Shown: positions 1-6,671 of the stretch, one piece after another | Layout: the number at the start of each line of letters is the position of its first letter | Numbering within the stretch: the first letter of the stretch is position 1 | From: DAOUTY01 sp964453665 | GTDB taxonomy: Bacteria; Chloroflexota; Dehalococcoidia; SZUA-161 | Assembly: GCA_964453665.1 (NCBI GenBank) | Contig: CAYVQT010000073.1 | Coordinates: 1 to 14,503 of the forward strand | Reading direction: 5' to 3' | Length of the DNA stretch: 14,503 nt | Notes under the pieces: generated by a model | Told to the model about the DNA's origin: nothing | The model's input: only the letters and a program-made list of their open reading frames with translations | Databases searched by the model: none | Position numbers and translations under genes: made by a program

Positions 1-1
1 C

Positions 2-115
2 GCCATTACCTGCAATGTGAAGAGAATGGTTAAGCTCCTGTTTAAGCGGGATTATATTGACAAATCATTGCCCTGGAACCCTATTCAGGGGATAAGTGTG
101 CCTATTTCAACCTGA
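2..115 (+). CDS. 3' end of an unrecognised gene (partial)
   Basis: Reading frame 2 is open from the left edge to a TGA at 113-115 and gives 37 residues, ending in a stretch with the sequence NPIQGISVP. The other two forward frames close quickly. The tail is basic in its first half (K-R-M-V-K-L-L-F-K-R). I do not recognise the family. It runs towards the minus-strand gene that ends at 247, so the two are convergent, with hairpins between them. It could be the tail of any enzyme or a recombinase; only the missing upstream sequence would tell. Confidence 0.4.
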   Translation, partial: AITCNVKRMVKLLFKRDYIDKSLPWNPIQGISVPIST

Positions 116-160
116 TACTGGATTAGAGTATAGTCAGGGGGTATGAGGAGGGCAAAGATG

Positions 161-201
161 TGATAGCCTGAGGCAAAATATTGCTTCAATATTGGCTATC
201 A
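161..201. other. Nested hairpin between convergent genes
   Basis: TGATAGCC (161-168) pairs with GGCTATCA (194-201). Inside it AATATTG (177-183) pairs with CAATATT (187-193) around a 3-nt CTT loop. The two right arms are contiguous while the left arms are separated by an 8-nt bulge. It lies between convergent gene ends but has no T-run on either strand, so it is a weak case for an intrinsic terminator. Confidence 0.45.
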
Positions 202-213
202 GGGCGGCGAAAA

Positions 214-236
214 AAGTAAAGTTTATCGCCCGATAA
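214..236 (-). terminator. Possible weak terminator of the 247-879 gene
   Basis: On the minus strand, TTATCG-GG-CGATAA (236 to 223) is followed by a T-rich stretch (ACTTTACTTTTTTC), about ten bases beyond the TAA of the minus-strand gene. The stem is only 6 bp with a 2-nt loop, so the call is tentative. Confidence 0.3.
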
Positions 237-246
237 GGGTAAATTC

Positions 247-879
247 TTAAAAGTCACCTTTTTCAGCGCTCTCACTAAATAAGTGCTCCCATATAGTCCA
301 GCATTGTGTGAAGGCAGTCTCCAGTGGCTGGCGACGAAAAGCTTGCTGTGCCAGAACTAAGAAATATCCCCCCTTGTATTTATGCTGCCAATCTTCACTT
401 CTAACCAGTGTGTAAATCTGGTTAATCCCTTCTTCGAAACCAATATTGTAGCCATGAGGTTCGTCGTCGGTTATTGGCTGGTTTTTGTAAAGGATGGAAG
501 TCATGAGCACCCCTCCCCAAGCATAAACCCTATGGTCTGCTATTATGACGCTATCGTTGCTATCCGCCCTTGCATTATCAACCGTGAATACATCTCGACC
601 AGTAAAGATGGACAGCAGAAGCAAGACATCACTCAGGGCAGTGCTATCAGGCTGTTTGATGACTGATTTTTCTTCCCTTTCAGGGAGATCAACATATGCG
701 GTTATAGCGTGGTTACCGGTATTCAGACGAAACTGGAATTCGCTATCATGATATTCTACCAAGTTTTGCAAGCTGGCCACTTTACTCTGGTAGTCATCTA
801 CTCTAGCAAAGTGATATCCAAATATTGTCATCCCTTGACAACATGATGGAAATTGAAGGTTATATACCTCTTTTTTCAT
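247..879 (-). CDS. Unknown protein, possibly a truncated N-terminal part
   Basis: This encodes 210 residues of unrecognised function. I chose the ATG at 879 because GGTGGAG lies about 7 bases upstream; a further in-frame ATG at 900 has no ribosome site. There is no signal peptide or membrane span. The end (residues about 175-205: LAQQAFRRQPLETAF, then CWTIWEHLF) resembles the helix that usually opens a C-terminal HEPN-like domain in larger proteins of this general look, where a long helical domain would follow. Here a stop comes just after it. That suggests truncation, but the resemblance is weak and is inference. The gene sits next to a nuclease gene on the same strand, 113 bases downstream of its stop, in a region that looks like a decayed defence patch. 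Confidence 0.55.
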   Translation of the reverse strand: MKKEVYNLQFPSCCQGMTIFGYHFARVDDYQSKVASLQNLVEYHDSEFQFRLNTGNHAITAYVDLPEREEKSVIKQPDSTALSDVLLLLSIFTGRDVFTVDNARADSNDSVIIADHRVYAWGGVLMTSILYKNQPITDDEPHGYNIGFEEGINQIYTLVRSEDWQHKYKGGYFLVLAQQAFRRQPLETAFTQCWTIWEHLFSESAEKGDF

Positions 880-992
880 AGCCTTTACTCCACCAGCCAC
901 CCCGATACCAGCCCGTCTATCTCTGCCATCAACCGTATTGGCTCTTTAAGTGTTACTACCGAGTAACGGGATTAATTGAAACTAACAACTGT

Positions 993-2741
993 TTATGGGA
1001 TGCTCAGTCCTACCTGCCTGAGTTTTTCCATAAGCGTGGGTTGCTCTATAGGTTCAGTATATAACCATTGAATTAAGATAACTCCCTTGGCCTTGCATTT
1101 ATGGACCTTCAGTCTATCACGTTCAACCGTGCTTTCGAAGGACTCTTGTCCACCGAAAAATTCAACCGGTTCGAAATGTTGTTGCCCCTGATATTCAAAT
1201 GCCAACTTTTTCGGCGGAACATAAACATCTAGATGTTGAGGCTTGATCCATTCGGGAGTTGCATGGTGCTGCACTTCAGCGAAAACAGTTTTGACCAAGT
1301 TATACAGCTGCATTTCTGAAACCCAACCCTCGCCAATTCGCGGAAGGCCGTGCTTATCGCGAAGTATGTTCTCCGCCTCCCTTAGCACTTCCACAACAAG
1401 CTCTATGAAAGGGTTCCCAATGTATGCTGCACGGTCGACATTTTTTCTTAACAAGTCTATCTCATAGAACTCTTGCCCACTTATTCTGTGGACACGTCCT
1501 GTATAGCGTATACCATCAGTTCCATAATCAGATTTCTCAATTTCGTCTATGGATGTCACGGATAAAAAATCTGGCTCTCTTTTTCCTCTTCTCCATGATC
1601 TATGCCGATATGCTTCAATGCCATTAAGATGTAGTCCGTTATCTAAAATTTCATTTTGATAGTAAGAAGACGGGTAGATTGTCCATAACCCCAGATATTT
1701 CGTATCTGGGGGATATTCGATAATGCGGCAATGTTGAACTTGGTCTGGATATCTATCAAACAACCTTCCTTCTGGGCAAGCATCATATTTAGTACTGAAG
1801 TTATTCATTGTTACCGGAGACGAATTCAATCTGAACTCACCACCCCACAAGTAGACCCCTTTGTTCCAATCATATTCACGGTTTTCAATCATCTTCTCCA
1901 TTGTTGGGGCGTATTCGACCAATACATCAAGCGGTGAATTGCGTCCCATTTTTTCTAGTTGTGCGAGGGCTTCATTAATACAACCCGCATACTCAGCGAG
2001 ATTTGTTGAAATTAGTTCATCGCGTGATGACGCGCTTCTGAAGTAAAGCAGGTCTCTACCAGTCAGAGGGATTTTGGCCAAGCGTTTCAGGTAGATTATT
2101 TCACCATGAAGCTCGCCATAGAATCTATCTCCTAGAATATCACAGTATCTCTGAACGGCCTCTTCATATTTGCTTCTCGAAATGAGTTCTCGGACTTCTT
2201 GATATTCGGTTATATATTCTCTAGGTTCTCTCGAGGCCTTAACCAAATCCCCTGTAGCAGAATCTCGGAAACCAATGTATCCTTCATGTGTAATTCTCTG
2301 CTCGACTGCGGAAATGTCTTTCCTTAAAGGTTCCCAATATTTGTCTTCAAGAATCCTGGCCAAATCCTGAAAACTTTTCCCAGTTTCCGTTCTTAGCCTT
2401 TCTGCTGCAAGGCGAATTCGCTCCTTATGTTTTCGAGATTCATATAAATAGTCATATTGCCCTTCTTTTCGGCAGCATGTGATAAGGGATAGGATATCGG
2501 CTCCGTAAATCTTTGGCCGTGGTATGTTCATAAAGCATGGACTAAAGGCTGACTTTCCAACAAGGAGTTTGTAAAGCGCAGCCATTAAGTCAATTTGAGA
2601 ATCGGTAAAACTGACAATATGCCATACGTCTTCTCCTTCACCCCGAACCTCGTGCCGATAGGCAAGCTTGCAAAGTTCAACAGCTTGGGGATACCGCTTG
2701 CTTCCAGAATAACCGAAGTGGATTCTGTATAACTCAACCAT
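993..2741 (-). CDS. Large protein with C-terminal Vsr-like PD-(D/E)xK nuclease domain
   Basis: About 582 residues. The last ~80 residues carry a PD-(D/E)xK endonuclease signature of the Vsr-like type: LDVYVP (Asp about 505), then LAFEYQGQQH (Glu 516, Gln 518), then VERDRLK (Asp 542, Lys 545), followed by a buried strand GVILIQW. Such domains cut DNA and occur in mismatch-repair nucleases, homing enzymes and restriction systems. The first ~480 residues match nothing I know; they are soluble, mixed alpha/beta and rich in charged and aromatic residues. The start is uncertain. ATG at 2741 has TGAGGA about 10 bases upstream and is preferred; TTG at 2777 directly follows a stop and has no clear ribosome site. 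A broken type IIG restriction-modification reading frame overlaps its 5' end. A standalone restriction or anti-phage nuclease is the best guess. Confidence 0.75.
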   Translation of the reverse strand: MVELYRIHFGYSGSKRYPQAVELCKLAYRHEVRGEGEDVWHIVSFTDSQIDLMAALYKLLVGKSAFSPCFMNIPRPKIYGADILSLITCCRKEGQYDYLYESRKHKERIRLAAERLRTETGKSFQDLARILEDKYWEPLRKDISAVEQRITHEGYIGFRDSATGDLVKASREPREYITEYQEVRELISRSKYEEAVQRYCDILGDRFYGELHGEIIYLKRLAKIPLTGRDLLYFRSASSRDELISTNLAEYAGCINEALAQLEKMGRNSPLDVLVEYAPTMEKMIENREYDWNKGVYLWGGEFRLNSSPVTMNNFSTKYDACPEGRLFDRYPDQVQHCRIIEYPPDTKYLGLWTIYPSSYYQNEILDNGLHLNGIEAYRHRSWRRGKREPDFLSVTSIDEIEKSDYGTDGIRYTGRVHRISGQEFYEIDLLRKNVDRAAYIGNPFIELVVEVLREAENILRDKHGLPRIGEGWVSEMQLYNLVKTVFAEVQHHATPEWIKPQHLDVYVPPKKLAFEYQGQQHFEPVEFFGGQESFESTVERDRLKVHKCKAKGVILIQWLYTEPIEQPTLMEKLRQVGLSIP

Positions 2742-2754
2742 TTTGACGCGGTCC

Positions 2755-2901
2755 TCATTCACGGTAAAGTGTAGCAACTAGGCTCAGTGATCCTATCGGG
2801 GCTTTCAAGACAGAGCAGTTTGTATTTTCAGTAGCATCGCCAGCTGCCAGCGCTTTTTCAATCCCGTGAATGTAGATCTGGAATTGCTTAAAATTAGTCT
2901 G
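2755..2901 (-). pseudogene. Remnant of the N-terminus of a type IIG restriction-modification enzyme
   Basis: The minus strand is open from about 2952 down to a TGA at 2755-2757 with no ATG. Its translation contains IYIHGIEKALAAGDATENT, then CSVLKAPIGSL. This follows the N-terminal pattern of type IIG / Eco57I-like enzymes as I know it (Y-hydrophobic helix, G-x-A-T-E-H-[ST]-Y-R-P-A-L-x-x-L-I-E-S-L). The R-P and L-I-E positions are altered and the frame ends about 12 residues later, whereas intact members continue for a thousand residues. It overlaps the 5' end of the nuclease gene in another frame. I read it as a leftover of a restriction-modification gene replaced or disrupted by recombination. 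Recognition rests on about 30 residues. Confidence 0.4.
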
Positions 2902-3117
2902 ACTTAAAAGTACCTCCGAACAACCTAGTTTTAACTTACCAGCATTATACTACATAATCCGGTATTGAACGTACAGAAGGTTATTTCTACGCAAAGACTA
3001 CTAAGTATCACAGTTGGATATGATTGTACTGCATCGAGATATGTTTAACTCAGACAACTTTTGCTTACATTGTTCACTGAAATAGCCAGCGGCCGCCCAC
3101 TTGAGGTAACAATATAC

Positions 3118-3129
3118 TGCTCCCTATTA
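3118..3129 (+). repeat. Left terminal inverted repeat of the IS3 element
   Basis: TGCTCCCTATTA matches the inverse of 4227-4238 at 11 of 12 positions; similarity continues weakly inward (AAGGTACTG versus GTCAAGTACTG). Confidence 0.75.
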
Positions 3130-3180
3130 AGGTACTGAAGCAAGATGTGTAGAATAGGGGCTAGAAGGGAGCAGAGAACC

Positions 3181-3453
3181 GTGAAGAGACGGAGATGGGA
3201 TGCTAAAACCAAGGTCCTGATAATCCTGCAGGGGCTGAAGGGGAAGCCAGTAACCGAAGTCTGCATTGAGCACCAGATAAGCCAGACACAGTATTACCGG
3301 TGGCGGGACCAGTTCCTGGCCAATATGCATCAGGCGTTCGACAACACAAATCGTAAGGAGGCAGCTTTAGCACGTGAAAACCTCCGCCTCAGAAAGGTTA
3401 TCGGGGATCTTACCGTAGAGCTTAAAAAAAACGAGGAGGAGTGGGTGGGATGA
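3181..3453 (+). CDS. IS3-family transposase OrfA (helix-turn-helix subunit)
   Basis: About 90 residues. It binds the element's ends before transposition. The sequence opens VKRRRWDAKTK, typical of this OrfA group, followed by a helix-turn-helix (KPVTEVCIEHQISQTQYYRW, about residues 20-39) and a leucine-zipper-like C-terminal helix (ALARENLRLRKVIGDLTVEL). I chose GTG at 3181 because relatives begin with MKRRRW and an AAGGGAG lies upstream; an ATG at 3145 would add 12 residues. Its last codons carry A_AAA_AAC at 3426-3432, a canonical -1 slippery heptamer, and its TGA (3451-3453) overlaps the orfB ATG. OrfA alone, OrfB alone and a fused OrfAB are all possible products. Confidence 0.9.
   Translation: MKRRRWDAKTKVLIILQGLKGKPVTEVCIEHQISQTQYYRWRDQFLANMHQAFDNTNRKEAALARENLRLRKVIGDLTVELKKNEEEWVG
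3426..3432 (+). promoter_or_regulatory. Programmed -1 frameshift heptamer A_AAA_AAC
   Basis: The heptamer is in the orfA reading phase (AAA at 3427-3429, AAC at 3430-3432), inside a run of eight A. A -1 slip places the ribosome in the orfB frame, which is open (AAA CGA GGA GGA GTG GGT GGG ATG). IS3 elements use this arrangement to make the OrfAB transposase. The GAGGAGGAG just downstream also serves as a ribosome site for orfB. Confidence 0.75.
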
Positions 3454-4229
3454 CGCGATCTAAGTCATCCAGTGTGGCCGAGCGCAATGCTGACCTACTG
3501 GAGCGCATAAAAGAACTCAAAGCTGATCATCCTTTCTGGGGATACCGACGGGTATGGGCGTATCTACGGTTTGTGGACAAGGAAGAGGTGAACAAGAAGC
3601 GCATATTTCGTCTGATGCGGGAGCATGCCCTGCTGGTCAAACCGAACGTGAGAATCAAGGCAGTCCGCCCGCCGAGTCGAAGCAAACCGAGGCCGGAACG
3701 TCCCAACCAGTGGTGGGGTATAGATATGACCAAGGTGAAGGTAGATGGTTTTGGTTGGGTCTACATAGTGGTCGTTCTTGATTGGTGCACAAAGAAGGTC
3801 GTTGGTTATTATGCCGGGCTGCAGTGTGCCGGGAGACACTGGCTGGAAGCGCTTGAGATGGCCGTTAGCCGGCAGTTTCCGGGAGGCGTCAGGGACAAGG
3901 GTCTGTCACTCATGTCAGACAATGGGTGCCAGCCAACATCTATTGGCTTCATGAAAGCCTGTAGCGTCTTGGGAATTAACCAGGCGTTTACCAGCTATAA
4001 CAACCCGAAAGGGAATGCAGATACGGAGCGGTTCTTCCGCACCCTGAAGGAGGAGTTCCTGTGGCTCAGAGAACGGAGTAATCCATTTGAACTTCTAAAT
4101 GAGCTGGGTGACTGGATTACCAGCTACAACACCGACTATCTGCATTCTGCACTGGGCTACAGGTCACCGGAACAAGCCGAAGAGCAGTATCTGAACAATC
4201 GATTACTTACATTTCCAGTACTTGACTAA
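3450..4229 (+). CDS. IS3-family transposase OrfB (DDE catalytic subunit)
   Basis: About 259 residues from the ATG at 3450, which overlaps the orfA stop (ATGA) behind GAGGAGG. Domains are the short helical segment with HPFWGYRRVWAYL (the HTH_21 region) and an rve/RNase-H-fold integrase core. The catalytic residues are visible: Asp in WWGIDMTKV (about residue 92), Asp in LMSDNGCQP (157) and Glu in NADTERFFRTLKEEF (193). The second Asp and the Glu are 35 residues apart, the classic DD(35)E spacing. A C-terminal LHSALGYRSPEQAEEQ is also typical of the family. Nothing is missing. An alternative GTG at 3441 would add three residues. In relatives the active enzyme is the OrfAB fusion. Confidence 0.93.
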   Translation: MTRSKSSSVAERNADLLERIKELKADHPFWGYRRVWAYLRFVDKEEVNKKRIFRLMREHALLVKPNVRIKAVRPPSRSKPRPERPNQWWGIDMTKVKVDGFGWVYIVVVLDWCTKKVVGYYAGLQCAGRHWLEALEMAVSRQFPGGVRDKGLSLMSDNGCQPTSIGFMKACSVLGINQAFTSYNNPKGNADTERFFRTLKEEFLWLRERSNPFELLNELGDWITSYNTDYLHSALGYRSPEQAEEQYLNNRLLTFPVLD

Positions 4230-4238
4230 TGGGGAGCA
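4227..4238 (-). repeat. Right terminal inverted repeat of the IS3 element
   Basis: TAATGGGGAGCA is the inverse of the left end with one mismatch; it contains the orfB stop TAA (4227-4229). Confidence 0.75.
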
Positions 4239-4455
4239 CTACAACAATTCTGACTTCTGTGCAATCTGGATGTACTGAACGATAACTCATGTTGTTACTT
4301 CAATGCCCAGGGTATCCCACATCGGGCAGACCATAGTGTCATTGTAGGAGATGGCGGTGTGTTTGGAAACAGCCAAGATTACCAATTTCGCCTATTTCCA
4401 CCGAGTTGCTCAAAACGGCTGAAGATGATAGAATCATATCGATAGGAATCCTGTA

Positions 4456-4812
4456 TTAACAGGTTTCATTTTTCTTTAAATTTTGAGCAATGTCCGAAAC
4501 TTGCTTTGGCTTACTTAGGGCTTCTTCTAACCACGTGGGAGGTGGCATATGGTAATCAGAAGTCACGCCGACAAGGAGGGGTTCCGGAAGCCGCGCAGTG
4601 ACGTGACCCGATAAACACCCCCTCTCTCTAACAGAACTAACAGGCCTCTCCGTGTTGATGACTGTTGCCTCCAAATCAGCTTTACGCTCGAATCGCGTGC
4701 CTTCATGCTTCTGAAAAATGCGACCGCTGACTAAAACGTAGTCTAGCAGGCAGTATTGTCGTCTACGGAGCAGAACACGAAACAGGCACTCCACCACCAG
4801 CGATTGGGCCAA
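4456..4812 (-). CDS. Doubtful 118-residue reading frame
   Basis: The frame is open for 118 codons from a TTG at 4812; the nearest in-frame stop upstream is about 40 bases away, and there is no ATG or ribosome site. The predicted protein has an Arg-rich N-terminal third and a more ordinary second half (ADLEATVINTERPVSSVRER, then LEEALSKPKQ), with no recognised domain. It could be a degenerate gene, a chance frame, or DNA belonging to the control region of the divergent Lrp-greA operon. No other gene candidate occurs in 4239-4896. Confidence 0.25.
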   Translation of the reverse strand: MAQSLVVECLFRVLLRRRQYCLLDYVLVSGRIFQKHEGTRFERKADLEATVINTERPVSSVRERGCLSGHVTARLPEPLLVGVTSDYHMPPPTWLEEALSKPKQVSDIAQNLKKNETC

Positions 4813-4896
4813 GGCGCTAATTTCGAGTGGTAATAACTCATCTACTTACCATGACAAAGGGTCTCTTGCCACGCAGCAGGCGACGAGGAGTCTGAG

Positions 4897-5190
4897 ATGA
4901 CAAAGAAAGCTTTTTTGCTAATAAACGTAGCTATGGATAAAGAAAAAGACCGTGCTGGGGTTAAAGCGAAACAGATTTGCGCCTCAATTAGGCAGATAAA
5001 AGGGGTGGAGTCAGCTCATATCGTAACGGGACCGTATGAGATTATTGCCGTTATGAAAGCAGAAGATTTGGGAACGATGGGAAACGTCATCACAACTCAA
5101 ATAGCGCAAATCCCCGGTATTGAAGTGTGGACAGCCTGTGTAGAAATCGCCAGCGAAACTCCATCCCGGTCACGCGCTGAAATGGCATGA
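4897..5190 (+). CDS. Stand-alone Lrp/AsnC ligand-binding (RAM) domain protein
   Basis: A 97-residue cytosolic protein consisting of only the effector-binding, oligomerising domain of Lrp/AsnC regulators (RAM, ferredoxin-like alpha/beta fold). Pattern seen: strand KAFLLINVAM, helix with ICASIRQIKGVESAHIVTGPYEIIAVM (a family hallmark: G-V-x-x-x-x-x-V-T-G-x-Y-D/E), then GNVITTQIAQIPGIEVW. There is no helix-turn-helix, so it cannot bind DNA by itself. In such families it senses amino acids or modulates a partner. ATG at 4897 has GAGGAG six bases upstream. It ends 12 bases before greA and is presumably co-transcribed with it. Confidence 0.88.
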   Translation: MTKKAFLLINVAMDKEKDRAGVKAKQICASIRQIKGVESAHIVTGPYEIIAVMKAEDLGTMGNVITTQIAQIPGIEVWTACVEIASETPSRSRAEMA

Positions 5191-5202
5191 GGAGGTTATG
5201 GC

Positions 5203-5670
5203 ATGCTACAGAAGAAATATCTGTTGACCCCTGAGGGCTTGTCCCGATTGCAGGCAGAGCTGAGCCACCTACAAACGGTGCGTCGCCAAGAGGTGGCCCA
5301 GCGGATACAATTTGCCAGGGATACGGGTGGTACCGCCGACAACGCTGAGTACGAGCATGCTAAGCATGAGCAGGCCTTAATAGAGGGGCGTATCCGCACC
5401 TTGGAGAACATGATAAACCGGGCTGTAGTCTCAACCCCCGATCGAAACAACCCTAGGATTGAATTTGGCGATCGTGTCACTGTGCGCAACCAGGACGGCA
5501 TAGAAGAGGTATTTACTATTGTGGGGAGCACCGAGGCCAATCCCAGCGAGGGACGCATCTCCAATGAATCGCCGGTGGGCCAAGCTCTCTTAGGCAAGAA
5601 AGTGGGCGAAGAGGTAGAGATCACTGTCCCTGCCGGGGTGCTCAAGCTAATCATCACCAAGATGGCCTAG
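5203..5670 (+). CDS. greA: GreA/GreB-family transcription elongation factor with an altered coil tip
   Basis: 155 residues, the usual GreA length. The N-terminal coiled coil (about 1-78) enters the RNA polymerase secondary channel and normally stimulates cleavage of backtracked RNA; the C-terminal FKBP-like domain (about 85-155, FGDRVTV, FTIVGSTEANPSEGRIS, SPVGQALLGKKVGEEVEI) docks on polymerase. The tip reads ARDTGGTADNAEYEHAKHEQ. Against the E. coli pattern GDLKENAEY, the metal-binding Asp41 is replaced by Gly (G43 here) and Glu44 by Asp (D46). Similar GGTxDNAEY tips occur, as I recall, in Chloroflexota GreA-like proteins. Cleavage activity may be reduced or use another acid. The start is ATG at 5203 behind GAGGAGG; a second ATG five bases earlier is out of frame. 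Confidence 0.92.
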   Translation: MLQKKYLLTPEGLSRLQAELSHLQTVRRQEVAQRIQFARDTGGTADNAEYEHAKHEQALIEGRIRTLENMINRAVVSTPDRNNPRIEFGDRVTVRNQDGIEEVFTIVGSTEANPSEGRISNESPVGQALLGKKVGEEVEITVPAGVLKLIITKMA

Positions 5671-6038
5671 CTATGTTCAGCTGACCGGAAAGCATTATCT
5701 GCCATCATCGGAACGCATGGCATAAATTGACGGTTCTTGGAATGCGAGCTTAGGCAAAAAGGACGGCAAAGGCAAGCCTGTAGACGCTGGTGCGAAAGCT
5801 ACGTTCAAGAAAACGGTGGTCGACAAGGGTTATTTGGCATTCATAAAAGTATGCAACGATGCACGCCACATTGCTGGCGGAAGGAATGGCCGGAGTGGGG
5901 TAGCAAGCAGCGTCTCTAGGCGCTGCCAATCGAATTCTCCAACCTTCATCGCTCGAATTTGCTTCGCAGATACCACACAGCTTACAGTGTGGGGATTCAT
6001 TCCTCAGCATAAAGGGGGAGTGGCAAGGAGGCATAGAG
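5671..6038. other. Gene-poor stretch with two equal-sized hairpins
   Basis: No convincing gene. A plus frame is open from 5726 to 6091 but has no ATG and only a GTG (5816) without a ribosome site. Two hairpins of identical geometry (6-bp stem, 8-nt loop) stand out: GCAGCG/CGCTGC at 5907-5926 and CCACAC/GTGTGG at 5973-5992. They precede the small basic gene at 6039 and may belong to its leader or to a small RNA. I see no terminator with a T-run after greA. Confidence 0.4.
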
Positions 6039-6137
6039 ATGGGAAAGCGCAAATCTGCAGCGGAAAGACAAATAGAACGCAAGAGCCATAAGAAGGCCCG
6101 GAAACAAGATAAGAAACAAAAGCAACTGAAGAAGTAA
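6039..6137 (+). CDS. Very basic 32-residue small protein
   Basis: ATG at 6039 is preceded by AAGGAGG at 6025-6031, an almost ideal ribosome site with 7-base spacing. The frame gives 32 residues ending at TAA 6135-6137. The peptide has 11 Lys and 4 Arg against 3 acidic residues, with a repetitive second half (KKARKQDKKQKQLKK), and should form a highly charged helix or a disordered tail that binds nucleic acid or ribosomes. The frame has a stop (TAG 5901) upstream without other starts, so this ATG is the natural one. Family unknown. The strong ribosome site is the main reason to believe in it; nothing else overlaps it convincingly. The reverse strand has an open frame, but it is a mirror of the Lys codons. 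Confidence 0.5.
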   Translation: MGKRKSAAERQIERKSHKKARKQDKKQKQLKK

Positions 6138-6368
6138 CGCACAACGATTGTTCTGCCACCCAATGCGGCTTACTGCGTGTCTTCAGGACCGGGCGGCCTA
6201 CGATTGCTTAGATTCTTCGGCAGGGAACAAGAGTCCAGATTGTTCAGCATCGGGTCAATAATAGTGTAAGACTTTGTGGCATATCCACATCGCCGAGGTC
6301 AGCGATTTGTATATGCAAGATTGACCAGCAGCTGCCGAATATACTGTATAACCTATGTGAATAGTCGG

Positions 6369-6671
6369 CTACAGTTTGCTTGATAAAAAAGTAACCCTAT
6401 CGGCCACTTTCTGAGCCGCCTTCGTTCTGGTTGGTGCTTTTTCAAGATCTCTGGCTAATTTCTGATCTCCAATTACCTCTCTTACCCACTTGCTAAAATC
6501 ATTCTTCTCTGAATTCGCATGGAAGGCAAAACTATCGTTCTGCATAGTCTTTAGTGCATTCCTAAGTTCCACTACGTTCCTCAAAATATGGCCGTCATGG
6601 AACCGGAATACATATTCGTCGGGCACATTGTCCAACAACTTCTTAGCAGTTCTCTTCGACATCTCAGGCAT
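6369..6671 (-). CDS. Small DUF5752-like protein
   Basis: 100 residues. I chose ATG at 6671 because AAAGGAGG ends 9 bases upstream; the TTG at 6680 abuts that site and is too close. The core reads YVFRFHDGHILRNVVELRNAL, then FAFHANSEKNDFSKWVREVI-GD, a pattern (F-x-F-x-D-G, aromatic-H-x-N-x-x-K-N-D-F-x-x-W-hydrophobic) that I associate with the DUF5752 family of archaea and deep-branching bacteria. The function is unknown. The protein is soluble with a Lys-rich C-terminal helix. It stands alone, with 230 bases of apparently empty DNA beyond its stop. Confidence 0.8.
   Translation of the reverse strand: MPEMSKRTAKKLLDNVPDEYVFRFHDGHILRNVVELRNALKTMQNDSFAFHANSEKNDFSKWVREVIGDQKLARDLEKAPTRTKAAQKVADRVTFLSSKL

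Larger units (their letters stand above)
3118..4238 (+). mobile_element. IS3-family insertion sequence, apparently complete
   Basis: The element is about 1,121 bp with two overlapping transposase frames and matching ends: TGCTCCCTATTA at 3118-3129 and its near-perfect inverse (11 of 12) at 4227-4238. The ends have the 5'-TG...CA-3' form usual for IS3. The stop codon of orfB lies inside the right repeat, so there is almost no spare DNA. Target duplication is not clear: TAC occurs at 3115-3117 and 4240-4242 but the right copy is offset by one base, and AACAAT occurs at 3108-3113 and 4243-4248, four bases outside each end. Both reading frames and the catalytic triad are intact, so it may still be active. 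Confidence 0.85.

Noticed and set aside
5750..6163. 137-codon minus-strand frame including CKLCGIC
   Set aside because: It is mostly the antisense of the Lys-codon-rich small gene and the hairpin region; no start signal and Phe/Cys-rich low-quality composition.
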